DNA of 64,000 nucleotides from Takakia lepidozioides. Taxonomy: Eukaryota > Streptophyta > Takakiopsida > Takakiales > Takakiaceae. The notes under the pieces are model-generated. The model worked only from the letters and a program-made list of their open reading frames with translations, was not told the origin of the DNA and made no database searches. The DNA lies in assembly GCA_030704615.1 (NCBI GenBank), contig CM060733.1:15004001-15068000 (forward strand), written 5' to 3'. Shown in pieces: positions 1-11,719 of the stretch. The first letter of the stretch is position 1; the number at the start of each line of letters is the position of its first letter. The position numbers and the translations under genes were made by a program.

Positions 1-193
1 CGTCCTTCACGCATGGAAATGGCATTCTCTCCGGGGCTTCTGATTTATGGGCCTCGTCACTCCGCTACGCCTCCAGCCATGGGCCCCTTGCACAAGCCTT
101 TACTCTACACAAAACTAAGCCTGACAAGGCCTGATGATGATAAAGAACGCTTGCATGCATGTGCGTGTGTGCACAAAGTCGTGTCAAATGTCG

Positions 194-322
194 TGCACCT
201 CACTTTGGTAAGCTCCCCTTCAAGTTATAGTTACTCGCTTGATGCGCACGCCTAACTCCCAAACTGGCCGCCGGGCCAACTCGGAGCTTCGGCTGCGCAC
301 CGGGACATAACGGTCCCCTCTC
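194..322 (+). repeat. Partial copy of LTR-like repeat
   Basis: This stretch matches the first 130 bases of the two longer copies at 692-1412 and 47814-48537. It starts with the shared 'cacctcactt' segment, runs through the 'gatgcgc' and 'ccgggacataacggtcccc' segments, and then stops. It lies about 500 bases before the second copy in the same orientation, so it is probably a truncated or internally deleted relative. No coding capacity is seen between the two. Confidence 0.6.
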
Positions 323-691
323 ACTCTCTCACTGGATCCTCGACCCGCAACTGTCGGTTTGAGGCATCGAGTAAAAGCTACTGAACACGAGATTAAAAAC
401 CAAAAGCTGGACAAGGGAAACTGCTCCAAGATCGACCGCTTCATTCCGGACCCAAATACTCAAAAAAGATCTTCGAATTAGACTAGTGTGCGTGCCATAC
501 CTCAACAGTAGCCTGCCATTTCCAATGCCGGCGTCCCATACTAGCGAGTGCGACGGCGTGAGTGACGCTAGGTATGAAAACACGACTTTGGATAGATCGC
601 CTTCCCAAGTGAATACGCACCTACTTGCTTCGCGAATAAGCTTGTCATCCCTCCACTCACCTTCTTCTCCGTTTGTACCTCCAGCCTGTCG

Positions 692-1412
692 TGTACCTCA
701 CTTCGGTACTTACTCTCCTTCAAGCCATAGTTACTCGCTTTGATGCGCGCGCCTAACTCCCAAACTGGCCGTCGGGCCAACTCGGAGCTTCGGTTGCTCA
801 CCGGGACATAACGGTCCCCCTTTACTCCTCCACAAGACCCTCGCTCACTTTGGGCCTAGTGGAAATTCCCTTTGGTTGTTGGCAGTCTGGAACAGCTCCC
901 CATACCTTGGTCGCTTTCCGGCTCGCACGCTTACTCACTAGTTTTTGGTTACCAACGGGCTTACACCGTTCTCGGGGTTACTACTCCCTATATATACTTC
1001 TGTGACTCTCCGCGGGGGGTTCACAAACAACACCGTTCTTTTATGGCGAACCACCACGAAGACCCTTGACTCCTGGTGATGAGTAGCGGTGAATCTTGGC
1101 CCACCCACCAGGGCTCCAATGGACCGTGATGAGTCCCAAGACTCCCCACGACTCCCACCACAAGGTCTCCGCCCCATGGTGAGTCCTATGCTACCCCCAC
1201 TAAGACCCACGAAGCTACCACCACCCCTCATGGAACCACCCCCACCGCAACCCGGTGTGCGGGGCTCCACCTAGTGAGTGTCTCTGCCTCCTTGAGTGCC
1301 TTGGGCACTCAAGGGTGTTTCAGCCCCCATACCTATTGTTGCCACTGTCCCCACCACAAAGGCAGCCCTTCTTGTGTCCCGACCCCCTGCCCTCAAAGCA
1401 AAAGGCCGCGAC
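692..1412 (+). repeat. LTR-like dispersed repeat, copy A
   Basis: About 720 bases align almost end to end with 47814-48537. Shared blocks include 'cgggacataacggtccccc', 'gtcgctttccggctcg', a TATA-rich motif near 990-1000, and a C-rich run ending 'ggccgcgac'. A TATA-like box in the middle of a non-coding repeat starting with TG fits a retrotransposon LTR. No primer-binding site, polypurine tract or pol frame is seen next to it, so this could be a solo LTR or another repeat type. The short frames inside are repeat sequence, not genes. Confidence 0.55.
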
Positions 1413-2225
1413 GGGGGCTTTCCTTGAAGACCTCCACTTGTACATAAACACCACTACAAGGACTTTCTTTGTAATACCTGCAACACTTTGTAACACAAGA
1501 GCTATCTACCAAGCTCTCTTTCCACACACAAGTGCTAACTATGCTAACACCTTGCACTCATAGATATAAACATATCTTCTTCTAGTGATACGAAAATGGT
1601 GAAAAGATGTGAACCCACTCTATCACGTTATATAAGTCAAGCCAATAACACCTTTGCTAAAAGAATCCACCGTACAACCACTCTTCATCTGAAGTACTAG
1701 AGCTATGGCGGCGAGAGAGGCAGCGGGAGGCTCAACTAGAAGAAGACGAGTCTTCATGCACATCACGTGGAAATACGCCTCTCCACATCCCAAGTAAGGT
1801 TCGTCACTTCACTTGGCACCTGAAACCAAATGAAGTCCCAATGCCAATAAAATACAAATATAAATGTATAAAGTCCTAATTAGCTAGAAATAATTATTTC
1901 TAACTAATCACAAATAAAACCATCAGTGTGACATGTGACGCTCTTTTCTACAAAAATTCTATCTTTTGCTATGTAAAATGTTTAAACTGTTTATATTTAT
2001 ATTTATATAGGAGCCGAACCATCAGCTACCGTAGTGGGAAGGCTGATCCGGCAGTTAAGCGCCGAATATATATATTTTTTACAACAAAACACTTCGACAC
2101 AACTTAAGGAAATTTCTAGATTCTACGGCACTGGCACGAGGAGATTTTAAGTAATTCGGCGGTGACTCCCTGCATGAACTTGCTCTATCTACTGTACCGG
2201 ATGTGATAAAAGAATTATATGCCAA
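1413..2225. other. Non-coding AT-rich stretch
   Basis: No gene-like frame is seen. It holds runs of stop codons, a short palindrome near 1885-1908 (agaaataattatttct) and TATA-rich segments near 1990-2010 and 2066-2078. The first 150 bases may be the remainder of the preceding LTR-like repeat, since the other copy is cut at the equivalent point. Confidence 0.5.
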
Positions 2226-2305
2226 CAGTCAGTAGCTCAGATGGTTGAGTGCACTGAGTGCCACCCAGATGATTCTGGGGTCAAATCTTGCTACTGATGG
2301 GTGTG
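2226..2305 (+). repeat. tRNA-like segment, probable SINE head
   Basis: The stretch has an A-box-like 'tagctcagatgg' and a B-box-like 'gggtcaaatct' at tRNA spacing. Seven bases at the start (gtcagta) can pair with 'tactgat' near the end. The T-arm and anticodon arm do not fold well, so an active tRNA gene is unlikely. It is followed by a T-rich tail, as in tRNA-derived SINEs. Confidence 0.4.
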
Positions 2306-2369
2306 GTATGGTTCTTAGGCGGTGTCCCACTCATTCGCCTCCATGGTGCATAAATAAAAGATGTTATTT

Positions 2370-3150
2370 TTTTCTCTCACTACCAGTGTTTTTTTTTTTT
2401 ACGAAAAATCGTCAAATGGCGACCTCAAAACATAAAATGAAATATTCTGTCGCAAATTCAAAAGCCATAGGCACGACTCTCTTGAACAACTCTGCCCGTT
2501 GGGCACATGCTTGTGTCGACACATCCGGATCATCAAGGTTGAGGATTCAGCATCCCTGCGAAGAGACGTAGACAAATCTGGCTCTCGGCCAAAGAGAAAG
2601 AAATATGGTGAGAAAGAGGCAAGTGATGCTTGCTTGCTAAACCTGTAGCCTATGGCTAACCAATGTACCTGAAGATCCTAATCTCTTAGGTGTCCCTTTT
2701 GCAAGCCATACTTATGCAAACCCATCTTCACCGTCTAGACCACTCTCTCTGCCAAGCCATCGGCCTCAGGATGATTCCGATAAGTGGTACGGTGGTCTAT
2801 CAAGGTTTTATCACACAAAGCCTTAAACTCCCCCAAGAACTCTCTTCCTTGGTCTGTGAGTACCTCAGCTGGAGCATCGAATCGGCTAAGCACACGATCC
2901 AGGAATGCATGTTTTTTCATGGATGAAATCGCCAAACTTCTACAAGGGGAAAAAAAAAAAAAAAAAAAAACAAATGAATTCGCCAAATGTGGATGATATA
3001 AATGGATGAAAGTACATATGAGGATGATTCTATCCAAATTTTCAATGGATGAACATAATATATAGCTATTTTTTGTAGCCACTCGGGCTATTTTTCAAAT
3101 TTATGAAAAAAATTCACTGCTCACTACTAAGGGGCCTGATTTGTGAGCTG
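2370..3150 (-). mobile_element. Repeat with short terminal inverted repeats, copy a
   Basis: Read on the minus strand, this region matches 24862-25172 in two blocks. One block is 3150-2923, from 'caggccccttagtagtgagcag' through the 'ggatgaa' repeats to 'gcgatttcatccatg'. The other is about 2460-2375, around 'aggtcgccatttgacg'. Between the blocks lie about 460 bases absent from the other copy, which hold a gypsy integrase fragment. The outer ends carry related 'ctcacta...cagtg' sequences in inverted orientation, suggesting a foldback or MITE-like DNA element. Its superfamily is not clear. Confidence 0.45.
2690..2925 (-). pseudogene. Ty3/gypsy integrase core fragment
   Basis: The minus-strand frame encodes a recognisable retroviral-type integrase catalytic core. 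The motif LTDQGREFLGEF holds the second catalytic Asp, and about 35 residues on comes NHPEADGLAERV with the catalytic Glu, followed by TVKMGLHKYG, the usual helix after it. A stop codon replaces the Gln expected after AERVV. The first Asp, zinc-binding domain, reverse transcriptase and LTRs are missing, so this is a dead fragment. It is absent from the equivalent site in the related repeat at 24.9-25.2 kb. Confidence 0.8.
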
Positions 3151-3159
3151 TCGCTACCA

Positions 3160-4225
3160 GGTGTTTCCCTTTTTTCAAAAAACAAAACAAAAAAATAAAA
3201 AATAAAAAAATAATGTGGGGAGCCATGAGAGCATCTGGTCAATCATCAAATGCAGCCAATTATTCTAGGATTTCTCAGAGCCAAGGAAAATATTTTCCTA
3301 GAGCTTTATGCCTTGAAACATGCATTTGGAGATTTGATATTTGGAGTTTGTGATGGTGTCCGAATCAACTGTCGGTATCACACCGTCTCCAGGCAAACCT
3401 TGACTCTCAGGATTTTCTAAGCAAAGCTGTCATCAGTCAGCCCTGCTTTGATGTTATCTGCGAGTAAAATAACATAATGATATTTCTGCTGCCCCATACA
3501 GCTTTTGCATCGGGCGGGTGGGTGGACCGTGGCAGCATCATCATTTCCACGCACTTGCAAAATGGTATGTACCAGTGTTGGACGGGTATATGTATTCTTA
3601 AATACCAGACTCGTCCTGCTGTGAAGGATCCCATACCTTATGCATACCAGGCTCGTAAGGGTATGGCGTAGGTATCACCTGGTAGAATATCAATGGTATC
3701 AATAGGGTGAGAGGACTTGTAAAATGGATAATATTCTGAAGCACCAAGCAGACACAATACCTACATTGGACATTCGGAAGCAGCTGTTCATCACAGTTGT
3801 TATGCTGGAGGCTTTCTTCAGTTCTTTCCGTCATTTCAGTCATACCTAGGCTGGCCACCCTAAACTCAGTAAACCATTGCCAGCTTCTTAGTCATTTCAT
3901 TACACCAAGTTTGAAACCCAAAGAACATACTTAGCCAAGCCGGGTTGATACTTGTACTGAGCTCCATTGCCGCTTGCAACCTTGCAACCTGCGACCCTCA
4001 AATAATGGTATCGCAGGCAGTTTGACGGGGGTGACAACGGTCTGGTATCGACGAGCAAAATCTTAACTCAATATCCACCCAAGTGGGTTATGCACTTTGG
4101 GTATAATGTTCTTCCATACCAGTGGGGTATGGTTCTTCATACTCGGTTTAAATCTGGCCATTTAAGGAAAAGACCTCCAGCCTAAAGAGAACAGAAGACA
4201 GCTTCTCTGCCAGATTTCCTTGTAA
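3160..4225. other. No recognised feature
   Basis: A homopolymer-rich A stretch lies near 3178-3210. No gene family is recognised on either strand. The 'gtatgg/ccatac' words recurring near 3560-4140 suggest low-complexity or decayed repeat sequence. Confidence 0.4.
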
Positions 4226-4230
4226 GAACG

Positions 4231-4864
4231 TTATGACCGCACACCAAGACCAGAATCCTCTGCTTCATGCTTCACTGAATCTATCAATGAGCTTAACTTT
4301 CTTGCCCTAACCAAAGTCTGGAAGATGTGCATTTGCGTACTCGACGGAGCCTCACTGACATCAGCGTCAACTTCCAAACCAGGAACGGAAGACAAACATT
4401 TCCAAAGCGTTTGTTCCAGCTCATAACCTGTAACAATTTTTTTGGTGAGAGAGGACGTGTCTCTCACTGATACAAGGAGCTTTTAAGACTTCCCCTGTAT
4501 GGCAAAGAGGGTACCTAGTGTCGACAAAGGGAAATATACAATAATACCCTTGCAAATTCCCCTTGAAGCGTTCATCGTAGGGAAACTTGGAGGGAGTGGG
4601 AGGCGCGAAGGCGGGTGCTGTTGATTCTCGTTCTTTGCTACCGTATTAGTATCCGGAAGATCCTGAACGGCGCACCTTATTTCCATCCTCGAAGCATTTG
4701 ATTGCATTGTAGGTTTCCGTAGAGAGGCTTCGGACGAGGCTTTCCGAGGATGAAGACGAGGAGGTACATGACAGAAGAGGAACAGAGAAGCGTAGCAGGT
4801 ACCGATACTTAGATACGACTTGATACTTCCTCGAGGGGGGGAAGAAGATGCAGAGCGTTGTCAA
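4231..4864 (-). other. Exon-like segments of an unidentified gene
   Basis: Two minus-strand frames look coding in composition. One (4864-4649) has a serine-rich N-terminal stretch with SSSSSSESLVRSLS. The other (4467-4231) contains LEQTLWKCLSSVPGLEVD and RARKLSSLIDSVKHEAED. They could be two exons of one gene with a leader-like first exon, but I did not find splice sites that join them and do not recognise the family. Chance open frames are a real alternative. Confidence 0.2.
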
Positions 4865-4869
4865 TCTTT

Positions 4870-7480
4870 GTAGGGGCAGTATCGATCGCCTTCCTGGACG
4901 TTACAGGCAGCCCGCTATGGCGTGTCCTCCGGTTTCCCGCAATTTTCACTTCGCGTATGTTGGACGTCCCCTGTATATGCACTGAATTTTGGCTTTCAAT
5001 TCATCTAATTTTCAGAATTGTGGTGGAGACGATCTCGTAGATGTTGTGCCTCATGAGCGGGAGGCAATTCCAAATAGAAAACTGTGGCGATAGGGGTGGC
5101 TCATTTTAAGAAGGTAGGACAAAAGCATAATATTGACAAGGTTTCTTGTCTCCGAGTGAGAAGCCATTGTTAATGGATATCAGTTTGAAGATGCGTTTGT
5201 AGCTGTAGGTCCAGCACCTTGAAAGAGGACCGTAGAAAACAGAGGATTTAGAAGATACCCTGTCAGCCTGCTGCATATCTTGGAGTATCAGTATAACATT
5301 CAAGTCACTATTCACTATTGGCAGGATGTGTTGTGATGCTGTAACGGCTAGTGAGAGGATGAAATACTTATCGACTAGCAGTGAGCAATAATCGCCAATG
5401 GTGGTTGCCAAAGTGTCATGTGCATAGCAAGGCCATGGACTCAGAGAGGCCATGTGGGAATGACACCAGGACGCATGTGAGCACTTTGAGGTGTTCTGAA
5501 CATTTCTGGTATGTCTTTGTGACCAGGCTATGGGTTCTATCTGTCAATTGGCAATGTCAAACTTACACCCTTCCAATGTGGAGGAACCAATCTTGAGAGT
5601 AGTAGCACATTTTGGCCCCTTTTTGAGCGCTTGCTCTCATCCCTGTCACATGGAGGATAGCGGCTTGGTGCTAGCCACCTGCAAGGCTTTTTCTCATGCT
5701 ATTCAAGCTTCAGGTTGGTCCTTTTCCATGGCGCGATGTCTGTATGTATGGGTATCCTTCAATTTGTGGATGTCCTTTCCACTTCCTTGTTATGAATCCT
5801 TGAGAGCAAGTAGACATTATCCCTGGTTAATGTAATGCCTTGTTCGGACTCAGAGGGTGCAAATGTAGCAAGACAAAGAAAGTTTTGGTACAAAATGTCA
5901 CAGGTGCATTACAGACAGATAGAGCTGAGTGCAGCAGTGGGGGAGGGATGTACCGCAAGAGAGCATCTGCTAGGGTACGAGCTTGACCAGCACTGTTATG
6001 CTTGTTCGCTCTGATCAATTGGTGATGGCTCATGTGGGGGACTCTCTGCTCTTTATTTTGTGTCTCAGAGACATACACTACATATTTTGGATTCTTGTTT
6101 GTTTAACGTCATTGTAGAAACAAACTTATGTGTTTGACTACAGCTATCTGGCAGACGATCATTGACTCTCTAGGCGGAATTCTGGTCCTTCAGACTATGA
6201 CCAAGAGCTGCCCACGTTTTATGACTTGTATGAAACCTACTTTCATGAAATGAAATCCGGGCTTGCAGAAACTTGATGACTGGAGGCAGGTGATGATTCC
6301 AATGAATCCTGCTGAGTCCTCCTGCTTCAATTCGAGACCCTAACCCAGTTGTATTCTTTGAGCCAAAGGTATGAGCCCCACCATTTCTGTTTGACATTTG
6401 ACGGTCAGTCGGAGCTTCAGTTATTAGTTGCAGGTTTCTGTTCAACAACTATCATTAACTGTGTGTGATGGCAAATTCATGGTGAGAGGGCAGTGGCTGT
6501 GTCGATTGGCAGTGGAGGAGGTGCCTGAGGATGAGTACACTCTACCCCTCTCAAGGACTGTGGTCAGATGTTTTACACACATAGGTCAACTATTTACTGC
6601 AGTATGACGGACATTGCTTTTATCTCTAATAATCTCTGACTTACTAGATTAGACTTTGACTTGGATCTGTTTTTCCTTGCAGGGTAAGTCGCCATAATTG
6701 AGCATACTTGTGAAAGTCAAGCCGCTCCAATAGTCATATCTTTAAACCATTGTATTTCTCTTATGGCATTGCAATTACATTTCACTTCTCATCGGGTTTC
6801 TCAACATGGTTGCAGATATTGGATGCTATTAAGGCAACCGTCAATTACTACGTTTGTAAGAGATACTTCCACTTGAACTGATGGCTATAGAGGGCAATGT
6901 AGTAACCAGGAGGAGATCATATCATGCAAGCGGTCTTCGAGGATAAGATAGACACTAGTGTGAGGTGCTTGCCTACTCCAGAGTGGCTTTTCTTCAAAAA
7001 CTCCTGAATGCAAGTGCGTAGAAGATTGAGCCATTACATTGCAGTAATGGCTGGTAAGTAGTGACGACAGCCAGTATACCAGCAGACACAGTATTGGTAG
7101 GACATGGGACCCAATTTCAATGGGAAAATGCTGTGGAATCTGTAAGCAAATCCCATGTCAAGATTGAATTCAATAATCTCTCGTCATTTCTCTGAATTTC
7201 TTGAGGGAATGTTACTGTACTCATTCAAAAGTAAACAGATTCACAGGTGCAATGGCGTTGTGGCTTGGGCAGAAGTTGGATTCGAAAGTCAGCTGACAGC
7301 ATGTGCAAGTGGAAATCAGCATCTATTATTTCCAATTTTATGGGACTTCACTGTTCTAGCCTTCAATATTACTACCCTACTGCTGACAAGGACAAAGGGA
7401 CGATCACAGCTCCATCTCATTCAATTCTAACACTTACATTGTGAAATAGCTGCACAAGTCCTGAGTAGGTCAAGAGATAC
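4870..7480. other. No recognised gene or repeat
   Basis: Scattered short frames exist on both strands but none shows a known motif or a plausible exon chain. No tandem repeat, long inverted repeat or RNA gene was seen by eye. Confidence 0.4.
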
Positions 7481-8569
7481 TCACAATCTGACACTTTACT
7501 TCACCAAAGCAATTTCCTGTTACACCCCAATCGTCCACAGTCCTGTCTATGGCTATGTCTACATCTCGTCACTGTCGTTTGACAGGATCGAAAGTGGATA
7601 CCCCAGCAACGGCTGCTCCAAGCGCGGTGATAACTACGCCTCCAGAAACGACGCTAAAAAAACAAGTTCTTGAGAGATGGAGAGATGCCTGGTTGAGCAG
7701 CCTCGGCCATATCTGGGATCACGGAAGCTGCTAGCAACGCGAGAGCTGTGAGGCTACCCACGTTGTGCTCCTTCTGAGGGGAAGCACTGCACAGTTTAAA
7801 GGATGGCAATTCAACAAGGGTCTACCAGCGTTGGAATCTTTTGTGAAGGTTGAGCCTTCGGGATCATGACTACATTACTCCTGTCTCCAGACCTCAATGA
7901 CTGACTGACCCTAGCAGATTTGCTCGACAACGTGATGGGGATTGGAGAAAGAATCTGGGCTTGCAGTGCACAAGTGTTGATTAACGGAAGAGACAAAAAC
8001 ACATATGATCATGGAGGCGTACCTCATGGTGATCCTGTTCCTGTTGCCCACAAGCCTGGATGGGAATCTCTTGCCAGGGGTGGGCAAAGCTAGGCCCTGC
8101 CGAGACACCAACTTCGAATCACGCAACTGTGCCACAGCTGCCGTAGGGGCGACGGTAACGTTGACTGCTGATGCGCACACCATCGCTGCTTACTGCTTGG
8201 CTTTCGGGTTCGCTTCCAAGGCCCTGCAAATTATTTTCGCAATCCTTTCTTCGAGATTCGGAGCGTTAGAAGGAGGCTGCAGTGTCTGGAGATACACAGG
8301 AAGGGGGAAGCATTCATGGGGGGCAGCAATGGTGGGCAGGGAAAACATTTCTGTTCGCCTTGGTTGACCTGGATGTTGAGGAACAGTGATAGACCAACAG
8401 TGGAATGATGACGATCGTAAATATCAAGGGCATGACATTTGATTTTATGTGGATCGGGGAAGGTGACATTCAGATCCACTGTTGCAACTTTGAACCTCTG
8501 CCTAGCATGTGTTGTTTTATGCAAGTGTGGTCAGGTCAACCTGATCCAACCTCATGTGGGCTGTCATTG

Positions 8570-9555
8570 ATAAAGAGCCAATGCGATCAGCAGAAGATGG
8601 GCTTATCGTCGCTGCAGCGTGGGTGATTGCTGCGGATTTGCCCGCTTGATCGTTGGCCCACTTGTTTATGCTCTTATCCAGCTTTCCTACGTATGCAGCT
8701 TCCTTGTGCCTGCGGGCAACCTCCCTGGCCCCCCACTTGTGGCCTTTCTGTAGCTTGCTCGTGGGGACTGCGATAACCTATTTGCTTTTGACGGCCGCAA
8801 ACCTCTCGGTCTTCAGCTTGGTTAGGTCTGGTACACTGCTCACACCGGTATACAGGGGCGTGATTTGATTGATGTAGATTCGGTGTTAGTCACGGGACCA
8901 TGCTTTTCTAGTTGTAATGCAAGGCCTAGTACCTAATCAAGTACTCCTGAGTGGCTAACAAATTCTTCACCGTTATTCTTCACACTGGTGATTTGGGCCG
9001 CTACATACACCATGTCCAAAGCTCCGCGTCTCTCTACCTCGCTCTCTCCTGGTAAGTATGGTTTGAAGTTTGATACTGATGTTCTTCGTTGTGAAATAGT
9101 TGTCATTATTGTCAACAGCGGTGTAGAAAGTACGATGTGGGGATTCACACTACTCGAGGATGATCAGAACCAGAGCTTGTGAATGATGTGCGACGGACAT
9201 TGATCCTGCCCAATTATCTGTAGGGCCCAACTTGGTCTTTGCTGTCTGTCAGGAAGGACGACTGAATCCTCGAGAGATGTATCTTGAGTTCCACGAAACA
9301 TACAAGCATCCACTGTCAGCATGCTGAAGGAGATGACTTCACCCCGACTTCAGCTCCTACCTTTTCCAAATTCCAACTAACCACCTCTTCAGCCAAAAAC
9401 TCTACCGTTTGGATACCGACAATCGAATGGACATTGTCGTCGGTAGCTGCATTCAAATCCCCTGAGCTAGAGTCCTGTGAATTTTGTGCGGCCTCCTCGT
9501 AATGAGGCTGCATGGTTGTGGCAGAGGGGACAATGCCTGACAGCAGGCCCACCAA
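8570..9555 (-). other. Candidate unidentified gene or pseudogene
   Basis: Three minus-strand segments look coding and have usable splice signals. The first (9555-about 9360) ends TVEFLAEEVVSWNLEK just before a GT donor (GTAGGAG). A second, about 12 codons near 9050-9015, lies between 'ttaccag' and GTGTATGT and reads ESEVERRGALDM. The third (about 8850-8570) reads PDLTKLKTERFAAVKSK, then a TAG, then LQKGHKWGAREVARRHKEAA and INKWANDQAGKSAA. The in-frame stop suggests decay or a wrong boundary. A further alanine-rich minus frame lies near 8183-8030. I do not recognise the family. Confidence 0.25.
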
Positions 9556-9559
9556 AATT

Positions 9560-10060
9560 CTACTCTCTGTGATACTCTCTGTGATCCTTTACAAAGGTAA
9601 ACTTTTCTTACCAATTCCTTTCTGTAGTTGACAACAAACCCATGTTCCAGGCTGGGAAGCCCAGATGGTTGGGTGTTTGTGCCTTGATTCAGTCATCCAC
9701 CATCCATTGGCTCTTCTAGGGTGGCCAGCCGACCACCTTCCTAATCATTAAGTTATTGTATTTCAGTGGGACCGCTGATGCCAATGGCCCCCTTCAACAC
9801 TCAACTCACTTTTTAACTTGAGGTCCATATTCAAAATGAGGTTGCATACCTAGACTCTAGACTCTAAAAAGCCTTTGATGCTAGTGAAAATGTGTATCTG
9901 TGTAACTCCCAGTAGCATACCTATTGCTTATGTTATTTCACCAAAGCAAAGTTAATGGCCTGAAGCTGGAGGTGGAATGCATTTGTTGTCAGCGATGCAG
10001 ATGCAAATATCACTGCAATCAGTTATCCTATTTTGCCTCATTGACAGTCTGGTTCTGGCA
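9560..10060. other. No recognised feature
   Basis: No convincing frame or repeat is seen. The segment leads into the ggggttacat minisatellite at 10061. Confidence 0.35.
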
Positions 10061-10340
10061 GGGGGTTACATATAGGATAACATCTGGGGTGACATGGATG
10101 GGATTACATATGGTGGGGTGACATGGGCTTAGGTGAGATGAGATGGGGTTACATACGGTGGGGTGTTATGGAGTTACAAGATGTGGGCTGATAAGAGATG
10201 AGGAGCACGTGGCAGGATGAGGCAAGATGGGGTTACGGGTGACATGATCCGGAATGACATAGGATGCAGGACACGACTGGGGGTGACATGTGGCAAGGTG
10301 AATGCAGATGGGGTTATTAGTGCATATATGGTGGGGGTGC
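10061..10340 (+). repeat. Degenerate minisatellite (ggggttacat / ggggtgacat)
   Basis: Variants of 'ggggttacat' alternate with 'ggggtgacat' every 15 to 30 bases. The same motif set recurs at 28755-28960 in reverse orientation, and at 29225-29290 and 29940-30145 in the same orientation as here. The pattern is an imperfect dispersed minisatellite. The frames running through it are not genes. Confidence 0.65.
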
Positions 10341-10365
10341 AGTGTTTTTTTTCTTGTGCCAAATT

Positions 10366-10550
10366 TCGTATAGGGTAATGCCCTCAGTGGAGGGCATTCC
10401 CCATACAAGGGCATGACCCCGAGGGCGGAAGCCCGAGGGGAAGGCCCGAAAATCGGGGAAATGCCTGAAACAAGGGCACCGAGGGCGGAAGCCCCAGGGG
10501 AAGGCCCGAAAATCGGGGAATGCCTGATACGAGGGGCATTACCATACGCA
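10366..10550. repeat. Small foldback element with a 60-bp tandem duplication
   Basis: The ends are imperfect inverted repeats: 'gtatagggtaatgccctc' at the left and the reverse complement of 'gaggggcattaccatac' at the right. Inside, a GC-rich 60-base unit starting 'ccgagggcggaag' occurs at 10419 and again at 10479, and contains the partly self-complementary 'cccgaaaatcggg'. A flanking direct duplication is unclear because both flanks are A/T runs. Confidence 0.5.
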
Positions 10551-10601
10551 GTAGATGCCAAAAAAAAAATTTAACATATTTTCGTGCGTAAAAGAAATGT
10601 C

Positions 10602-11490
10602 AGTCTTTCTAGTGTTTAGGGCCGGCTTGTACTTTTTAGGCTGTTGAGTTTTACATTGTTTTTTTGTTTTTTTTTGTTTTTTTTTGGGAGGGGGGGGGTT
10701 CATTCACATCTCCTGCCTGTAGTCTTTATATTCCATGACACAAAGATGTGATAAATTGAGTGTGTGATTGTTAATTTTGAGCAATTAGCTTTAAAGTCTT
10801 TCTAGTGTTTAGGGCGGCTCGTACCTTCTAGGCTCTTGAGTATGTGTTCTTTTTTTTGTTGTGGGGGAGGGGAGGGGGGGAGGGGGTGGGGTTTCATTCA
10901 CAGCTCCTGCATGTAATCTGATATATTCCGTGGTGTTTAAGATGTGATAAATTGAGGCCTCTCATTTTTTAATATTAGCATCTTGAATGCACCTATGGGC
11001 CCCACCAGTACGGCCCATGTTCTGAAATTTTTCCAAGTCCTTGTTTATCTACCGCGGCGGACCTTCTAGCGGACTGGGCTGACCCTCCAACAGGCCGTCT
11101 CCAACCTTCTAGTCGATAGGCAGACCCTCCAGCAGACCGACGAGCGGACTGGTAGACCCTTCGACAAAATATATATTTAATAACACACATTACTGCCACA
11201 GTACAACCAAACCTCGTGTTTATTGTTCATTGCTCTTAACCACAACACTACCCGCCGCTTATGGCAAACCTTTGCAATAACTAATCATTTATATGTGCAT
11301 ATTGTGGGCCCTAGCAGACTAGCTTGTGGGGCTAGGGGCGCTCCTACATGCGGGGACCCCCTCTGCCACACGCGGGCCCCACCGCAGCCACGCGTGTGGG
11401 CACTCAAGACCCTAATATTGTTCAATGAGAGACTAAATTGAGTGTGTGATTGTTAATTTTTGAGCAATTAGCTTTAGATCTTTCTCCTCT
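10602..11490 (+). repeat. Tandem duplication of a ~193-bp unit, second copy interrupted
   Basis: Unit 1 (10602-10794) starts 'agtctttctagtgtttagg' and ends 'gagcaattagcttta'. Unit 2 starts at 10795 with the same sequence and is interrupted at 10957 by the MITE. It resumes at 11434 with 'taaattgagtgtgtgattg' and finishes 'gagcaattagctttag' near 11487. Both units contain a T/G homopolymer stretch of different length. The uninterrupted unit 1 serves as an empty-site control for the insertion. Confidence 0.85.
10957..11433. mobile_element. Mutator-like MITE with 9-bp target duplication
   Basis: The 477-base insertion is bounded by the direct repeat 'taaattgag' at 10948-10956 and 11434-11442. Its termini are about 36-base imperfect inverted repeats: the left starts GCCTCTCATT and continues to 'aatattag...tcttga', and the right, reverse complemented, starts GTCTCTCATT with the same inner words. 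A 9-base target duplication with long terminal repeats and no coding capacity is typical of non-autonomous Mutator-like elements. The centre is rich in 'ccttctag/ctagaagg'-type words and also has a tRNA-like segment shared with the truncated relative at 23811-24241. Confidence 0.88.
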
Positions 11491-11719
11491 GCTGATTTTG
11501 GTGTTAAGGTCTCCCACTGATTCCAATGGAAATTACAGAGAAGGTGTTTGGAAAGTATGGCTAAAATGTTGCGCACGAATCCTCCTGAGCTACATGGATC
11601 TTCCATTTGTTGATGATTCAACTCCATCTTTTGATTTAGGCATTTGACAAACAATGAGATTGAAGCCTTTCCTCTTGATAATCTATTTAGTAATTCTAAC
11701 AATGTCCATGTGCATCAAA

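Noticed and set aside
2226-2305. A functional tRNA gene
   Set aside because: The acceptor stem pairs, but the T-arm and anticodon arm do not, and a T-rich tail follows. A SINE head fits better.
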